This document shows positions 1 through 7,976 of a stretch of 43,612 bases of DNA, in pieces; the first letter of the stretch is position 1, and every line of letters begins with the position of its first letter. Source of the DNA: a virus. The stretch lies in the IMG/VR virus record IMGVR_UViG_3300024518_001893, positions 1-43,612 of that record, one strand, 5' to 3'. The translations under genes and the position numbers were made by a program. The notes beneath the pieces were generated by a model, which saw only the letters and a list, made by a program, of their open reading frames with translations, was not told the origin of the DNA and ran no database searches.

Positions 1-34
1 GTGAACACCCTAGAACATCACTCTCCTGATGGGG

Positions 35-298
35 CTAGTAATCCTCATGGACTGCGTCGAGTGATTCACCGTACTCTCCTGATCTCTTGTTCCACGACCT
101 GATTGCCTGTTGTGATAGGTGACTATCCATCTCAGCAATACTGAGATCATTCGGGTTATCGTCAGGGACTTGGTGGCGAGGGCCGGCAGCACCGCATCTA
201 CGACAGGTAACACCAAAGGCTAGCAGCCCCAGTCTGGTGTCATTGTGGTCAGGTACGTTGCCACAGAATGGACACGGTATTGGGATGTGCTTGTTCAT
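35..298 (-). CDS. Lar-like zinc-ribbon protein (restriction alleviation family)
   Basis: 87 residues. Two zinc knuckles are visible, CPFC at residues 9-12 and CRRC at 32-35, followed by GAAGP and a late AIRSWNKR segment. This order (CPFCG, CxxCGAxGP, then an A-x-x-x-WN-x-R tail) is the signature of the small Lar-type restriction alleviation proteins, which protect phage DNA from type I restriction. Function here is inferred from family resemblance only. The start at 298 lies 7 nt behind the ACCTGCGAGGA leader (306-316). A longer in-frame start would translate the leader itself (TCEDKN) and is rejected. The last 11 residues, GESLDAVHEDY, recur at the end of the unrelated protein at 42345-42548. 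Confidence 0.75.
   Translation of the reverse strand: MNKHIPIPCPFCGNVPDHNDTRLGLLAFGVTCRRCGAAGPRHQVPDDNPNDLSIAEMDSHLSQQAIRSWNKRSGEYGESLDAVHEDY
36..72 (-). repeat. 37-bp exact repeat encoding the GESLDAVHEDY tag (copy 1)
   Basis: Identical to 42346-42382. It codes the last 11 residues of the Lar-like protein here and of an unrelated helical protein there. The offset between copies (42310) differs by 22 from that of the control repeat, so the stretch in between is of almost equal length but different content. Confidence 0.9.
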
Positions 299-302
299 GT
301 TC

Positions 303-500
303 TTATCCTCGCAGGTTAAGTGCTTGGTATGCTTCGGCAACGGTCATTGCATTGCAGAGATGTAGTTCAGTGTCGGCGCGAGTGATTGTGCCGTCTTCGC
401 TGATATGTATTGTTGGGTGAACAAGTCCCTTGCGGTACACGTAGTGACCAGCACCAGTCCTGACGCCAATGCTGCGTAGGTGTTTGCGTGTTTGCCTCAT
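303..500 (-). CDS. Small hypothetical protein
   Basis: 65 residues, basic N-terminus (MRQTRKHLRS), then a mixed alpha/beta sequence without a motif I recognise. The start overlaps the upstream stop (ATGA arrangement), with GGAGG about 9 nt before it; an alternative ATG lies 6 nt upstream at 506. Its last codons read through the leader of the next gene: CTG CGA GGA TAA gives the ending LRG-stop, so the leader supplies both this stop codon and the next gene's ribosome binding site. Third gene of the minus-strand group 999-35. Confidence 0.7.
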   Translation of the reverse strand: MRQTRKHLRSIGVRTGAGHYVYRKGLVHPTIHISEDGTITRADTELHLCNAMTVAEAYQALNLRG

Positions 501-745
501 GACCATGTACCTCCGTTGTATGACTCCATGCGTTCGGTGTCGGTTACCCAAGTGCCACTGAAGTCACGGTTGAATACATAGTTCTGGATCTCGGTGTAAC
601 CGCAGTACCTGCAGTTGCGTGACTGGAAGTCTGTGATGCCCTGCCAGTTCTCGATACCGTGCCAGATGCTGATGCCCTTCTTCTCACAACGTGGGCAGAC
701 TGGGCGTTTGGGTTTTGCTGTGTTGCTGTAGACCATTGATCTCAT
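497..745 (-). CDS. Small zinc-ribbon protein
   Basis: 82 residues. CPRC near residue 17 and CRYC near residue 47 form a four-cysteine zinc ribbon, followed by an aromatic, asparagine-rich tail. Such phage zinc ribbons often bind nucleic acid or another protein, but no specific role can be assigned. The start at 745 overlaps the stop of the upstream gene (ATGA) and is preceded by GGGAGATG. A longer in-frame start at 832 would overlap that gene by 90 nt and is less likely. Confidence 0.7.
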   Translation of the reverse strand: MRSMVYSNTAKPKRPVCPRCEKKGISIWHGIENWQGITDFQSRNCRYCGYTEIQNYVFNRDFSGTWVTDTERMESYNGGTWS

Positions 746-999
746 GACTGCATCTCCCAGTGTGGTGTGATGTTGAAGACGTACAGGTTGCCAGAGGACA
801 GTTCGATGGTGTTGAACCCAGTGACGTAGCACTTGTAACCACCACCTCGACCGGGCTTAACGAAGTAACCGAGATCATCTTGCTTAACGACGTAGTTGTT
901 GAAGCGGCGTGAATCAGTCGGTGCAAACTCTGGGCGCTCGATGGTGATGCGTCGTGTTGAGTCGCGGAGTGATTCGGTGATTGCTTGGTTGATGTTCAT
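742..999 (-). CDS. Small hypothetical protein, first gene of left minus operon
   Basis: 85 residues with no motif I recognise. The N-terminal half is charged, and a glycine-rich GRGGG segment lies mid-protein. Its start at 999 follows the leader ACCTGCGAGGA (1007-1017) by 7 nt, and upstream lies the operator-like palindrome 1031-1044. Leader and upstream DNA are nearly identical to those of the gene at 42996-43331, but the two proteins are unrelated after the first two residues. The same control region therefore drives different first genes in the two copies. Confidence 0.7.
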   Translation of the reverse strand: MNINQAITESLRDSTRRITIERPEFAPTDSRRFNNYVVKQDDLGYFVKPGRGGGYKCYVTGFNTIELSSGNLYVFNITPHWEMQS

Positions 1000-1030
1000 G
1001 TCTATGTCCTCGCAGGTGAGAGTCAAATGT

Positions 1031-1044
1031 ATCAGGTTACTGAT
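1031..1044. promoter_or_regulatory. Operator-like palindrome ATCAGGTTACTGAT
   Basis: Perfect 5-bp arms (ATCAG/CTGAT) around GTTA. The same 14-bp pattern is found at 8694, 11839, 30704, 33149 and 43363, always in a control region. It lies just upstream of the leader of the minus-strand operon starting at 999. I read it as a binding site for a dimeric phage regulator; the protein is not proven. Confidence 0.6.
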
Positions 1045-1080
1045 TAATCACAAGTAAGTGTATGTTTACTAACAGACAAA

Positions 1081-1114
1081 TGTACGTTAAATCAGGCATA
1101 CAGAATAACGTACA
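1081..1114. repeat. 9-bp inverted repeat TGTACGTTA / TAACGTACA
   Basis: Perfect arms at 1081-1089 and 1106-1114 with a 16-bp spacer. In the right copy (43413-43446) both arms are unchanged, whereas three of the six copy differences fall inside the spacer. Conservation of arms against a drifting spacer suggests a protein-binding site or replication/packaging element rather than chance. Confidence 0.6.
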
Positions 1115-1183
1115 TGGATAGAAATCAACCAGTTACACAGGGCAAAATAGTTGTAAATACCTGCAATTAATTGGTGGATCTGC

Positions 1184-1381
1184 GTGGTAATCCACAGGAT
1201 CTGCGCGGGATGCGCGAACAGATACAGGGATGGGGATGAGTGTTCCGAGGTAGAGCTGGGGTCGAGTGACCTGCTGGTTGATGGGTGCCCACACACACAC
1301 ATAATGATGGACCCCGTGGGGGAGGGGGTTAGCCCCCCCCGGTACTGGGTACTGCCGAGTTCAGAGAACCGCAATTTTTGA
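1184..1381 (+). CDS. Possible small cysteine-rich protein (doubtful)
   Basis: A GTG-started frame of 65 codons with CAGC at residues 7-10, a third cysteine at about 19 and CPHTH further on, which looks like a zinc-binding fold. There is only a weak GGTGG upstream, and the frame runs through inverted repeats and a G/C-run hairpin (GGGGG-TTAG-CCCCC around 1324-1337). The first third is duplicated at 43516-43612, where the window ends. It may be a real divergent early gene or non-coding DNA that happens to be open. Confidence 0.3.
   Translation: MVIHRICAGCANRYRDGDECSEVELGSSDLLVDGCPHTHIMMDPVGEGVSPPRYWVLPSSENRNF
1188..1196 (+). promoter_or_regulatory. DnaA-box-like 9-mer TAATCCACA
   Basis: Differs at one position from the classic TTATCCACA box. 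It sits beside an A/T-rich stretch (1030-1180) and a 6-bp inverted repeat (GTGGAT 1174-1179, ATCCAC 1190-1195). With no replication initiator gene visible, a host-DnaA-dependent origin is conceivable, but a single imperfect box is weak evidence. Confidence 0.25.
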
Positions 1382-1491
1382 ACAAAAAACGCGTTCAAAA
1401 CCAACAACTTACGACGTAGGTCTATGATCCACCTACATTTTTGTTATTCTTAGCCTGATTTTGTTCAAACTTATTCAAAACGGGGTGAGGT
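1282..1491. promoter_or_regulatory. Upstream region of packaging operon with two inverted repeats
   Basis: Apart from the doubtful frame above, this stretch holds TTTTGAAC (1376-1383) facing GTTCAAAA (1393-1400), and GTAGGT (1416-1421) facing ACCTAC (1431-1436), the latter followed by ATTTTTG. TTCAAA occurs again twice just before the terminase gene. I read it as the control region of the plus-strand head operon. No convincing -35/-10 pair is visible, and the second hairpin could attenuate transcription. Confidence 0.4.
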
Positions 1492-1857
1492 ATGGTCGCT
1501 GCAAAGAAAAAAGACGGTCGAGGAGGAGCACGACCTAACTCTGGGCCGAAAAAAGAGGCTTTATCGGTCAGGCAACTGAAGCAGATTCAGAAGGTCGCCG
1601 AGGATCTGGCAAAAGAGTTTGGCATGCCGGTTATCGAGGTCGTTGGTCGGATGGCATACGACATTGATGCTCCGCGCCGGGATCGGTTGGCGGCATCGAA
1701 GTTATTCTTGGATAAGAGCACCATCTCTGTCACAGAAGGTGGTGAGGCGGACAAGCTGAATGGGCCGGCAGTATATCTACCAGAGCAGTATGACAACGTG
1801 CTGAAGATGGTTGGGCGCGAGGAAGAGCCGAAAGAGGACGATGACGCGAAGAAATGA
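1492..1857 (+). CDS. terS: Terminase small subunit
   Basis: 121 residues. The N-terminus has the basic GRGGARPNSGPKK motif that opens many small terminase proteins. A predicted helical DNA-binding region follows, then an acidic and lysine-rich tail (EEEPKEDDDAKK) that probably contacts the large subunit. It recognises the packaging site and loads the large subunit. GGGTGAGGT just before the ATG serves as ribosome binding site. Its stop overlaps the large-subunit start (ATGA), so the two are translationally coupled. Confidence 0.85.
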   Translation: MVAAKKKDGRGGARPNSGPKKEALSVRQLKQIQKVAEDLAKEFGMPVIEVVGRMAYDIDAPRRDRLAASKLFLDKSTISVTEGGEADKLNGPAVYLPEQYDNVLKMVGREEEPKEDDDAKK

Positions 1858-3332
1858 GTGCCGCTCTTGCATGGGTTCCTCACGTTGGGGCGCAGAACGA
1901 ATTTCTGAAGCGAAACGAGTTCGAGGTTCTATTTGGCGGATCTGCGGGTCCGGGTAAAACTGACTGTCTGGTTGCGGCGTTAACCCGGCATATCGACAAA
2001 CCGACTTACCATGGTCTTCTGATCAGGCGGACGTTCCCGCAGCTTCAGGAAATCATCGATCGGTGTTTTCGTCTTTACCCTAGTCTAGGGGGCAAATACA
2101 AAACCACTGACAAGCGTTGGACGTTCCCAAGTGGAGCTGTGATCGATCTTGGTCACATGCAGCATGAGAATGACAAATACAATTATCAGGGCAAGGAATA
2201 TCACTGCATCGGCATAGATGAGTTGACGCAGTTCACGATCACGCAGTACACGTATTTATTCTCGCGACTGCGATCGACAGACCCGGACATACCGGTTCAG
2301 ATTCTTGCGACAACGAATCCGGGCGGCATTGGTCACAACTGGGTGAAGGAAAGATTCCAGCCTGACGTTCGACCACTGAAGACGCATCACGATCCGTACT
2401 CCGGGTTGAGTCGGGTTTTTGTGCCGGCAACGATCGAGGACAACCCGACGTTGTTTGACAACGACCCGTTGTATCTGGCGCGGCTTGAGTCGCTACCGGA
2501 GATCGAGAGGAAGAGACTTCGGCACGGCATCTGGGATGCGTTCGAGGGTCAGGTATTCACCGAATTGTCGCAGATGATTCATGGGTGCGAACCGTTTGAT
2601 ATTCCACCGGAGTGGGAACGCTACTGTGTTCTTGACTGGGGTTATTCGAGTCCGTTCTCGGTTGGTTGGTACGCGGTAGATTACGACAACGTGCTGTACC
2701 GGTATCGAGAGTGGTACGGGTGCAAGCGGGAGGAACTGGGGGAAGAGGGCGAGAACAGTCTTCAGGGTTTGCGACTGCAAGCTTGGGAGGTCGCCGAGGG
2801 GATCTTGTTGCGGGAGCGCGCTGCCAACGAGAAGATCAGACGCAGAGTTGCTGATCCATCGATCTGGCATCCCAGACCTGAGTTCCGAAAGAAAGAAGCA
2901 CAGGGCATGACGATCGAGGAAGATTTCACCCGTGCTGGTGTACACTTCACGAAGGCCGATAATGATCGGTTGCACGGCAAGCTTCAGGTCCACAAGCGAC
3001 TGCAGCTGATGCCGGTTGTTGATGATGATACCGGCGAGATAACTAACGAAGAACCGCAGGTTCAGATCTTCAATACGTGCAAGGGGTTTTGGCGCACGAT
3101 GCCGAACATGGTTGAGAGCAAGAAGAACCCGGACGATGTAGATACCGATCAGGAAGACCATGTTTACGATGATTTTCGTTACATGTGTATGGCACGACCG
3201 ATCAGACCGAGGAAGGTAGAGCAGATGCCGCAGGGCAGTTTCAGGGCAGAACGCGAAAGACTTATCAGGGCAAAGAAATACGCAAAACGTCACGGGATGT
3301 CCGTTGATGCCGCGTACAGGAAAATTCGGTAA
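1854..3332 (+). CDS. terL: Terminase large subunit (ATPase and nuclease)
   Basis: 492 residues, normal for the family. Walker A is GGSAGPGKT at 28-36, Walker B is CIGIDE at 118-123, and the coupling motif TTNP is at 153-156. The C-terminal RNase H-like nuclease starts at VLDWGYSS, with D261 as its first metal ligand. The enzyme cuts concatemeric DNA and pumps it into the procapsid through the portal. It overlaps terS by 4 nt and the portal gene by 1 nt. The packaging mode (headful or defined ends) cannot be read from the sequence alone. Confidence 0.95.
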   Translation: MSAALAWVPHVGAQNEFLKRNEFEVLFGGSAGPGKTDCLVAALTRHIDKPTYHGLLIRRTFPQLQEIIDRCFRLYPSLGGKYKTTDKRWTFPSGAVIDLGHMQHENDKYNYQGKEYHCIGIDELTQFTITQYTYLFSRLRSTDPDIPVQILATTNPGGIGHNWVKERFQPDVRPLKTHHDPYSGLSRVFVPATIEDNPTLFDNDPLYLARLESLPEIERKRLRHGIWDAFEGQVFTELSQMIHGCEPFDIPPEWERYCVLDWGYSSPFSVGWYAVDYDNVLYRYREWYGCKREELGEEGENSLQGLRLQAWEVAEGILLRERAANEKIRRRVADPSIWHPRPEFRKKEAQGMTIEEDFTRAGVHFTKADNDRLHGKLQVHKRLQLMPVVDDDTGEITNEEPQVQIFNTCKGFWRTMPNMVESKKNPDDVDTDQEDHVYDDFRYMCMARPIRPRKVEQMPQGSFRAERERLIRAKKYAKRHGMSVDAAYRKIR

Positions 3333-5131
3333 TGGCGAAGAAAGACTTACAGAAACTATGGGAAGGCAGACTTCAGGAGGCGCATGAGGCGCACAAGAAG
3401 TGGAAAGACGCTTTCAAAGTTGACACTGGCATCCAATACTTTGAGGGGCAGAACAACCCCGGTGTTCCCGCGGGTGAGTGGATAAACATCAACAAGATTT
3501 ATTCACACCTGCAAGCGCAGTTGCCGAAACTGTATTCGGTCGATCCGTATTTCTACGTCAAGGTGAAGAAGTCTTTCGAGGTCAGTGTCGAGAACATCAT
3601 CGAGATGGAACGGCGCGGAACGGTTCGACAAGCAATGTTGAATTACCTCAAGGTCGAGCTGGAGTTGAAGATAAAAGCCCGGTTGTCAATTCAGGATGCA
3701 CACTTTGCATTCGGTGTTATCAAAACCCGTCGAGCCTCTGATCTTGAAGAGCACCCACATGCCGGCGAGCCAATCCTTGATGAAGATGGTAAGGAACTGA
3801 CCGATCAGGAAACCGGCGAGCCACTGATTTACCCGGATGAGATTCCGGTCAACGAACGCTACGAAATTGAACGTGTACACCCCGATGATTTTCGTTGGGA
3901 TGCGGATGCCGGCCCACTGAAAAACGAGTGGAGTTGGTTGGGTTGTCATACGCAAATGACAAAACAAGAAGCACTGGATGACCCAAGGTTGAATAGTGCT
4001 GCCGTGGAAAAGGTCAAGGCAAAGAAAAAGGAATCCAACGATAAAGAACCCAAGCATGGGCTTTCCCGGTTCGTTGCAACGAAGGAAAACGATGAAGAGG
4101 ACATTCTCGACATCTGGGAAATATACGACTTGAAAAAAGAAGAATGGTTAATGCTTGCTGAAAATGGCGTTGATCTTCTTATCAAACCCAGAAGTATGCC
4201 CCCCGGTATTGAAGAGCATTCGTTCTCAATTTTGCGTTTCACGTTGAGGGATCGGAGTCCATATCCGATCCCGCCGGTCTTTAATGCAATCGATCCACAA
4301 CGCGAGATGTCGTTGTCGAGGTCGATGATCATGACGCACAGAAAGCGATTCAATCGCAAGTACGAGGTTGTGGTCACGAAGCTGGAGGATGAGCACACTG
4401 AGCTTGAGAAACTAGAGGTCGGTGATGATGGCACCATCATTCGTGTCATGGCAAACGGTGCAATTACTCCCATCAAGGATGCGCCGCTGGATCAGGCAAA
4501 CATGATGGAGATCCGCGAGCTTGGCAACGACATTGTCGAGGCTATGGGTACGCCTGACATTGCTCGTGGAATTGCCAGTGCAGATAGTGCTACTGAGGCA
4601 GGACTGTTGGATGCGCGTCTGGGTATTCGCGAAGGCGATCGCATGTCGATGGTGGTGGACTTCGTCAAAGATGTTGCGCGCAAGCTCGACATGCTGGTGC
4701 AGTTCCATATCAATGGTGACGAGGCTGTAAAGATCACCGGACCTCAGGGCGAGGAATGGGCAACGGTCAGGAAGCAGGACTACGAAGAGATCAAGGGTGA
4801 GTTTGAGTACACGGTAAATGTCGGTGCCACTCAGCCCAGATTGCCTGACATTGAGCGCGCGCAGTTGACGGCGTTCCTGTCTCAGGTGGTGATTCCGTTC
4901 CCGCAGATCCTGACTCAGCCGGCGATTGTGAAGCAGTTCGCGGAGCTATTTCATATCGAGGACGATGGTTTTGTTGAGGGTATGATTGCTCTGGGCAAGC
5001 AGATCCAGAGCGGTGAAGTACAGGCACCGGGGCAGCAGGGTGGTGGTCCCAGTGATAACCCAATCGCCCAGATCATGGGAATGGCAGGTGGTGCCGGTGG
5101 TGGCAACGCTAACGGTGGTGGTGCTCAATGA
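3332..5131 (+). CDS. Portal protein
   Basis: 599 residues, directly after terminase and within the size range of P22-like and other podoviral portals. The N-terminal region carries the conserved-looking INKIYSHLQAQLPKLY and DPYFYVK segments; the middle is charged and helical. The last 30 residues are rich in glycine, asparagine and glutamine (GGAGGGNANGGG), a flexible tail typical of such portals. It forms the dodecameric vertex through which DNA enters and leaves. It starts at the last base of the terL stop codon and ends overlapping the next gene by 4 nt. Confidence 0.9.
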   Translation: MAKKDLQKLWEGRLQEAHEAHKKWKDAFKVDTGIQYFEGQNNPGVPAGEWININKIYSHLQAQLPKLYSVDPYFYVKVKKSFEVSVENIIEMERRGTVRQAMLNYLKVELELKIKARLSIQDAHFAFGVIKTRRASDLEEHPHAGEPILDEDGKELTDQETGEPLIYPDEIPVNERYEIERVHPDDFRWDADAGPLKNEWSWLGCHTQMTKQEALDDPRLNSAAVEKVKAKKKESNDKEPKHGLSRFVATKENDEEDILDIWEIYDLKKEEWLMLAENGVDLLIKPRSMPPGIEEHSFSILRFTLRDRSPYPIPPVFNAIDPQREMSLSRSMIMTHRKRFNRKYEVVVTKLEDEHTELEKLEVGDDGTIIRVMANGAITPIKDAPLDQANMMEIRELGNDIVEAMGTPDIARGIASADSATEAGLLDARLGIREGDRMSMVVDFVKDVARKLDMLVQFHINGDEAVKITGPQGEEWATVRKQDYEEIKGEFEYTVNVGATQPRLPDIERAQLTAFLSQVVIPFPQILTQPAIVKQFAELFHIEDDGFVEGMIALGKQIQSGEVQAPGQQGGGPSDNPIAQIMGMAGGAGGGNANGGGAQ

Positions 5132-5391
5132 TTTACACCTACCGCTGTCTTTCCTGCAAAGAGGTCACCGAGGCAACCCGGTCTGTTGCAGATCGCAATA
5201 ACCTGCCAGAGTGCGAACATTGCGGTGGTGTTACGAAGAAAATTGTAGCACCATACGTGGTACATCCAGATTTTGAAGTATATTACGATGACAACTTAGA
5301 GACCCACATACAGAGCAAACAGCATCGCAAGAAAGTAATGAAGGAACGCGACGTTGTTGAGATGTATGGAAAGGGTTGGAGTAGTTGGTAA
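5128..5391 (+). CDS. FmdB-type zinc-ribbon protein between portal and scaffold
   Basis: 87 residues. C7-x2-C10 and C29-x2-C32, with the YxYRC start and ECEHCGG centre, match the FmdB/CxxC regulatory zinc-ribbon family. The C-terminal half is helical and basic (KQHRKKVMKERD). It overlaps the portal stop by 4 nt. Similar ribbons lie in head operons of other phages, but their job is unknown; a chaperone or nucleic-acid-binding role is possible. Confidence 0.75.
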   Translation: MIYTYRCLSCKEVTEATRSVADRNNLPECEHCGGVTKKIVAPYVVHPDFEVYYDDNLETHIQSKQHRKKVMKERDVVEMYGKGWSSW

Positions 5392-5395
5392 AGAA

Positions 5396-5411
5396 TTTCG
5401 CGAAAGCGAGA
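5396..5411 (+). other. Small GNRA-capped hairpin before scaffold gene
   Basis: TTTCGC and GCGAGA pair (one G-U) around a GAAA tetraloop. A further short pairing, AGTGC with GCACT, follows before the scaffold start at 5449. No T-run is present, so this is not a terminator. It may be an RNA stability or processing element that raises scaffold/coat expression, or chance. Confidence 0.3.
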
Positions 5412-5448
5412 TAGTGCTGTAATAGGATGGCACTAAGTGGAGCAGTAA

Positions 5449-6270
5449 ATGGAACCCAACGAAGCTAACGGACAAGCAGCACCAGCAGACCTCTCTGAGA
5501 CAACTGCCGCTGCACCCGTGGGTAACGAAGGACAATCCATCAGCCCAGACCAGACAACCAGCAATGGACCTGATCTACAAGTGGCACAAGGTGAGTCGTT
5601 TTTTGATCCCAAATCAATCGAGCATGATCCAAACTTGGTTGCTGCGTACAAGCAGATGCAAGGCAAGTTCACAAAGAGCATGCAGAGCATTCGTGATAAT
5701 CAGCAAGCAATCGATGCTTACAGTGCATATTCGCAAGACCCCGTTGGTACAATGAGGCAACTTGCTGCTCAACATGGCATGACGTTGGTGAACGGTGGAC
5801 CGCAACCTCAAGAGGGACAGACTGAGTTCAGTCCGAAATCTTGGGACGATGTTGTCACCCATATCCGTTCTCAGCTAGAGGGCGACCTCCAGCAGCAATA
5901 TCAGCCACTGGTTAATCAGGTCCGAGACCTGAAGCAGCAGAACGTCGAAACGTATCTTGATTCCAACAACCCGGATTGGCGAACGTATGAGAGTGAGATG
6001 ATTTCATCTCTACAGGCACACCCGTCTTTAGCGGCGGACCCTGATCTCTTGTACCGGATGTCAGTACCAAGTGAAGTGTTGGAAGCAAGGGCGACGGCAA
6101 GAGCGCTTGAGCGTTTGAAAACAGGAAAGGAAGGTTCGGTAGTGCCGGGGGCAAACAGGGCGACTCTGGAAACGTCATCTAAGCCAACCGGAAAACTGTC
6201 TTTCAACGAAGCAGTTGATTTTGCAAAATCTCAACTGAAGAGTCGGGGCATAGGTCCGGTGGGTAGCTAA
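5449..6270 (+). CDS. Capsid scaffolding protein
   Basis: 273 residues, directly upstream of the coat gene as expected for a scaffold. The first 50 residues are low-complexity (A, S, T, N, Q, P). The centre is a glutamine-rich helical region likely to form coiled coils (QQQYQPLVNQVRDLKQQN). The C-terminal 50 residues are basic and probably bind coat protein. No protease motif is seen. GTGGAG before the ATG serves as ribosome binding site. Assignment rests on position and composition. Confidence 0.75.
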   Translation: MEPNEANGQAAPADLSETTAAAPVGNEGQSISPDQTTSNGPDLQVAQGESFFDPKSIEHDPNLVAAYKQMQGKFTKSMQSIRDNQQAIDAYSAYSQDPVGTMRQLAAQHGMTLVNGGPQPQEGQTEFSPKSWDDVVTHIRSQLEGDLQQQYQPLVNQVRDLKQQNVETYLDSNNPDWRTYESEMISSLQAHPSLAADPDLLYRMSVPSEVLEARATARALERLKTGKEGSVVPGANRATLETSSKPTGKLSFNEAVDFAKSQLKSRGIGPVGS

Positions 6271-6286
6271 CTTAAGGAAATAAATT

Positions 6287-7396
6287 ATGGCTACTGTCGG
6301 CGACACAAGCGCACCTAGTACTAACACAGTCTACTATGATGCGTTATTGACCACGACGTTGGATGCCTACGTTGGATCAGGAACTTTGTTTGATAACATC
6401 TTCAAAGATTCTGCCTTCTTGGCAGCGATGCGATCGATGGGTGGTATTGACTACCAGAACGGTGGGGAACGCATTCGTGCTCCGCTCATGTACGGTACTA
6501 ACTCGACGGTTAAGTCTTACTCAGACTACGACACGTTGGACACGACTCCTCAAGACGGTATGACTACCGCTTTCTACGAGTGGGCAGAGTTGGGTGGAAC
6601 CATCTCTATCTCTCGCAAGGAAGAGCGTCAGAACTCCGGTGAGGCGGCAATCATTGGTCTGTTGAAAAGCAAGATCATGCAAGCCGAGATGTCGATGCGG
6701 GAAGAGTTAAATACTCAGATCTTGCGCGGCACCGTTTCGGGTACGACTTTCGTTCCGGGTAACAGTGCGAAGGATCTCAATCCTTTGTTCTGGTTCTTGC
6801 GTAAAGACAATACGCTTGATCCGACTACCGGCGGAAATGTAGGTAACATCGACAGCACCAACGAGTCGTGGTGGAGACATCACACTGCTGTTGCAAACAG
6901 TGGTTCAGCTGACACTGGTAACGACTTCGCGTTAAGCGTAAGCACGTACAAGGGTCTGGTTGTTGCATTGCGTCGTATGTACAACTACTGCAGCAGAGGT
7001 TCTGGTGGTTCTCCGAACTTGATCCCGATGGATCAGGTTACTTACGAGACCTACGAGAACGCACTCGATGACAAAGTTCGTTACTCCAACACTACGTTGG
7101 CGGACATGGGTTTTGACAACATCAAGCTGCGTGGAGCTACTTGCGTTTGGGATGAGGTTATTCCTGATCTCGACTCTGGTACGACTTCGATCACAACTGG
7201 TAATGCCGCCTTCTTGAACACGAAGTTCTTCAAACTGATTATCGACTCAGAGACCGATGTTGTTACGACACCGTTCGTTGAGCCTGAGAACCAGACTGCG
7301 AAGACGAGCAAGATCTTGTTCATGGGTAATACCATTTGTTCAAACCTGCGTAAGCAGGGTGCCCTTTATGCAACGAGTCAGTCTATCGTCGCGTAA
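6287..7396 (+). CDS. Major capsid protein
   Basis: 369 residues, strong AAGGAAA ribosome binding site and a sequence composition typical of HK97-fold coat proteins: an N-terminal arm with LLTTTLDAYVGSG, a long central region with SISRKEERQNSGEAAI and a beta-rich C-terminus. Position between the scaffold and a small decoration-like gene supports the call. It forms the icosahedral shell. I do not see a cleaved delta domain, consistent with a separate scaffold. Confidence 0.88.
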   Translation: MATVGDTSAPSTNTVYYDALLTTTLDAYVGSGTLFDNIFKDSAFLAAMRSMGGIDYQNGGERIRAPLMYGTNSTVKSYSDYDTLDTTPQDGMTTAFYEWAELGGTISISRKEERQNSGEAAIIGLLKSKIMQAEMSMREELNTQILRGTVSGTTFVPGNSAKDLNPLFWFLRKDNTLDPTTGGNVGNIDSTNESWWRHHTAVANSGSADTGNDFALSVSTYKGLVVALRRMYNYCSRGSGGSPNLIPMDQVTYETYENALDDKVRYSNTTLADMGFDNIKLRGATCVWDEVIPDLDSGTTSITTGNAAFLNTKFFKLIIDSETDVVTTPFVEPENQTAKTSKILFMGNTICSNLRKQGALYATSQSIVA

Positions 7397-7459
7397 TCAA
7401 CCACTCTAACAAAACGGGTCGGGTAGGGCGATCGTCAGTCACAAAAGGAGTACAACGAT

Positions 7460-7900
7460 ATGTTGTTCAAACGTATCTCGCGCGCAAGCGCAGAAGTGTG
7501 CTACATCGTTGCCAAGAATGTATCCGGGTCCACTGCGACCGCGGGGTATCATCTTGTCTTTGATACCGGCGCAAGTGCTGATGGTGTTCGTGTAACACAG
7601 GCAACGACAGCGGCCTTAAACGCCTATGCAGGAATCGCAGACAGCGATATTGCAGATGACGCTTACGGTCTGTTGCAGGTCTATGGTTACCGTTCCAGTG
7701 CGTATATCTACAGCTCGGCAGGATCGAGTGTTGCGGGTACGACGTACAATGTCATCAACGCAGAGTGGGGTGTTACTCCTACTGCTGCGTCGGCATCGTC
7801 TGCAGTCGCAAAAGCCTTTGGCTTTATGGCAGCAGCGGTAACGGCATCGTCTAGTTCGCAGTTCCACACGACTGCAGCAGTGTTCGTAAGGGCACTCTAG
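7460..7900 (+). CDS. Probable head decoration or minor capsid protein
   Basis: 146 residues, rich in alanine, serine, threonine and valine, with the alternating pattern of a beta-sandwich. It follows the coat gene by 63 nt with its own strong AAAAGGAG site, which suggests high expression. Position and composition fit a capsid-stabilising decoration protein; there is no recognisable motif. Confidence 0.6.
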   Translation: MLFKRISRASAEVCYIVAKNVSGSTATAGYHLVFDTGASADGVRVTQATTAALNAYAGIADSDIADDAYGLLQVYGYRSSAYIYSSAGSSVAGTTYNVINAEWGVTPTAASASSAVAKAFGFMAAAVTASSSSQFHTTAAVFVRAL

Positions 7901-7927
7901 GCACAATAGGCACAATAGGCACAATAG
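7901..7927. repeat. Three tandem copies of GCACAATAG
   Basis: Exact 9-bp unit repeated three times directly behind the stop codon of the preceding gene. Each unit carries a TAG in one frame. Probably a slippage product in the spacer before the terminator; no function is evident. Confidence 0.85.
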
Positions 7928-7931
7928 AAAA

Positions 7932-7953
7932 GGGGCACCTCCCCGGGTGCCCC
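7932..7953. terminator. Bidirectional terminator hairpin after head operon
   Basis: GGGGCACC (7932-7939) and GGTGCCCC (7946-7953) form a perfect 8-bp stem with a 6-nt loop. On the minus strand the stem is followed by TTTT. It separates converging transcripts: the plus-strand head operon ending at 7900 and the minus-strand island ending at 7977. Confidence 0.8.
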
Positions 7954-7976
7954 TGATCTTTGCATCACCTCCTGTT

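Larger units (their letters stand above)
995..1280. repeat. Left copy of 286-bp near-identical control-region repeat
   Basis: Aligns without gaps to 43327-43612 at a constant offset of 42332. I count six mismatches in 286 bp, five of them between 1049 and 1116. The copy begins at the start codon of the minus-strand gene at 999 and includes its leader, the operator-like palindrome and a 9-bp inverted repeat. The right copy stops exactly at the window end, which suggests a run-around of a circular or permuted map or an assembled strain variant rather than an ordinary internal duplication. Confidence 0.9.

Noticed and set aside
2493-3293. 266-codon open frame on the minus strand opposite terL
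   Set aside because: It mirrors the codon structure of the terminase gene, has no ribosome binding site or leader, and shows no recognisable domain.
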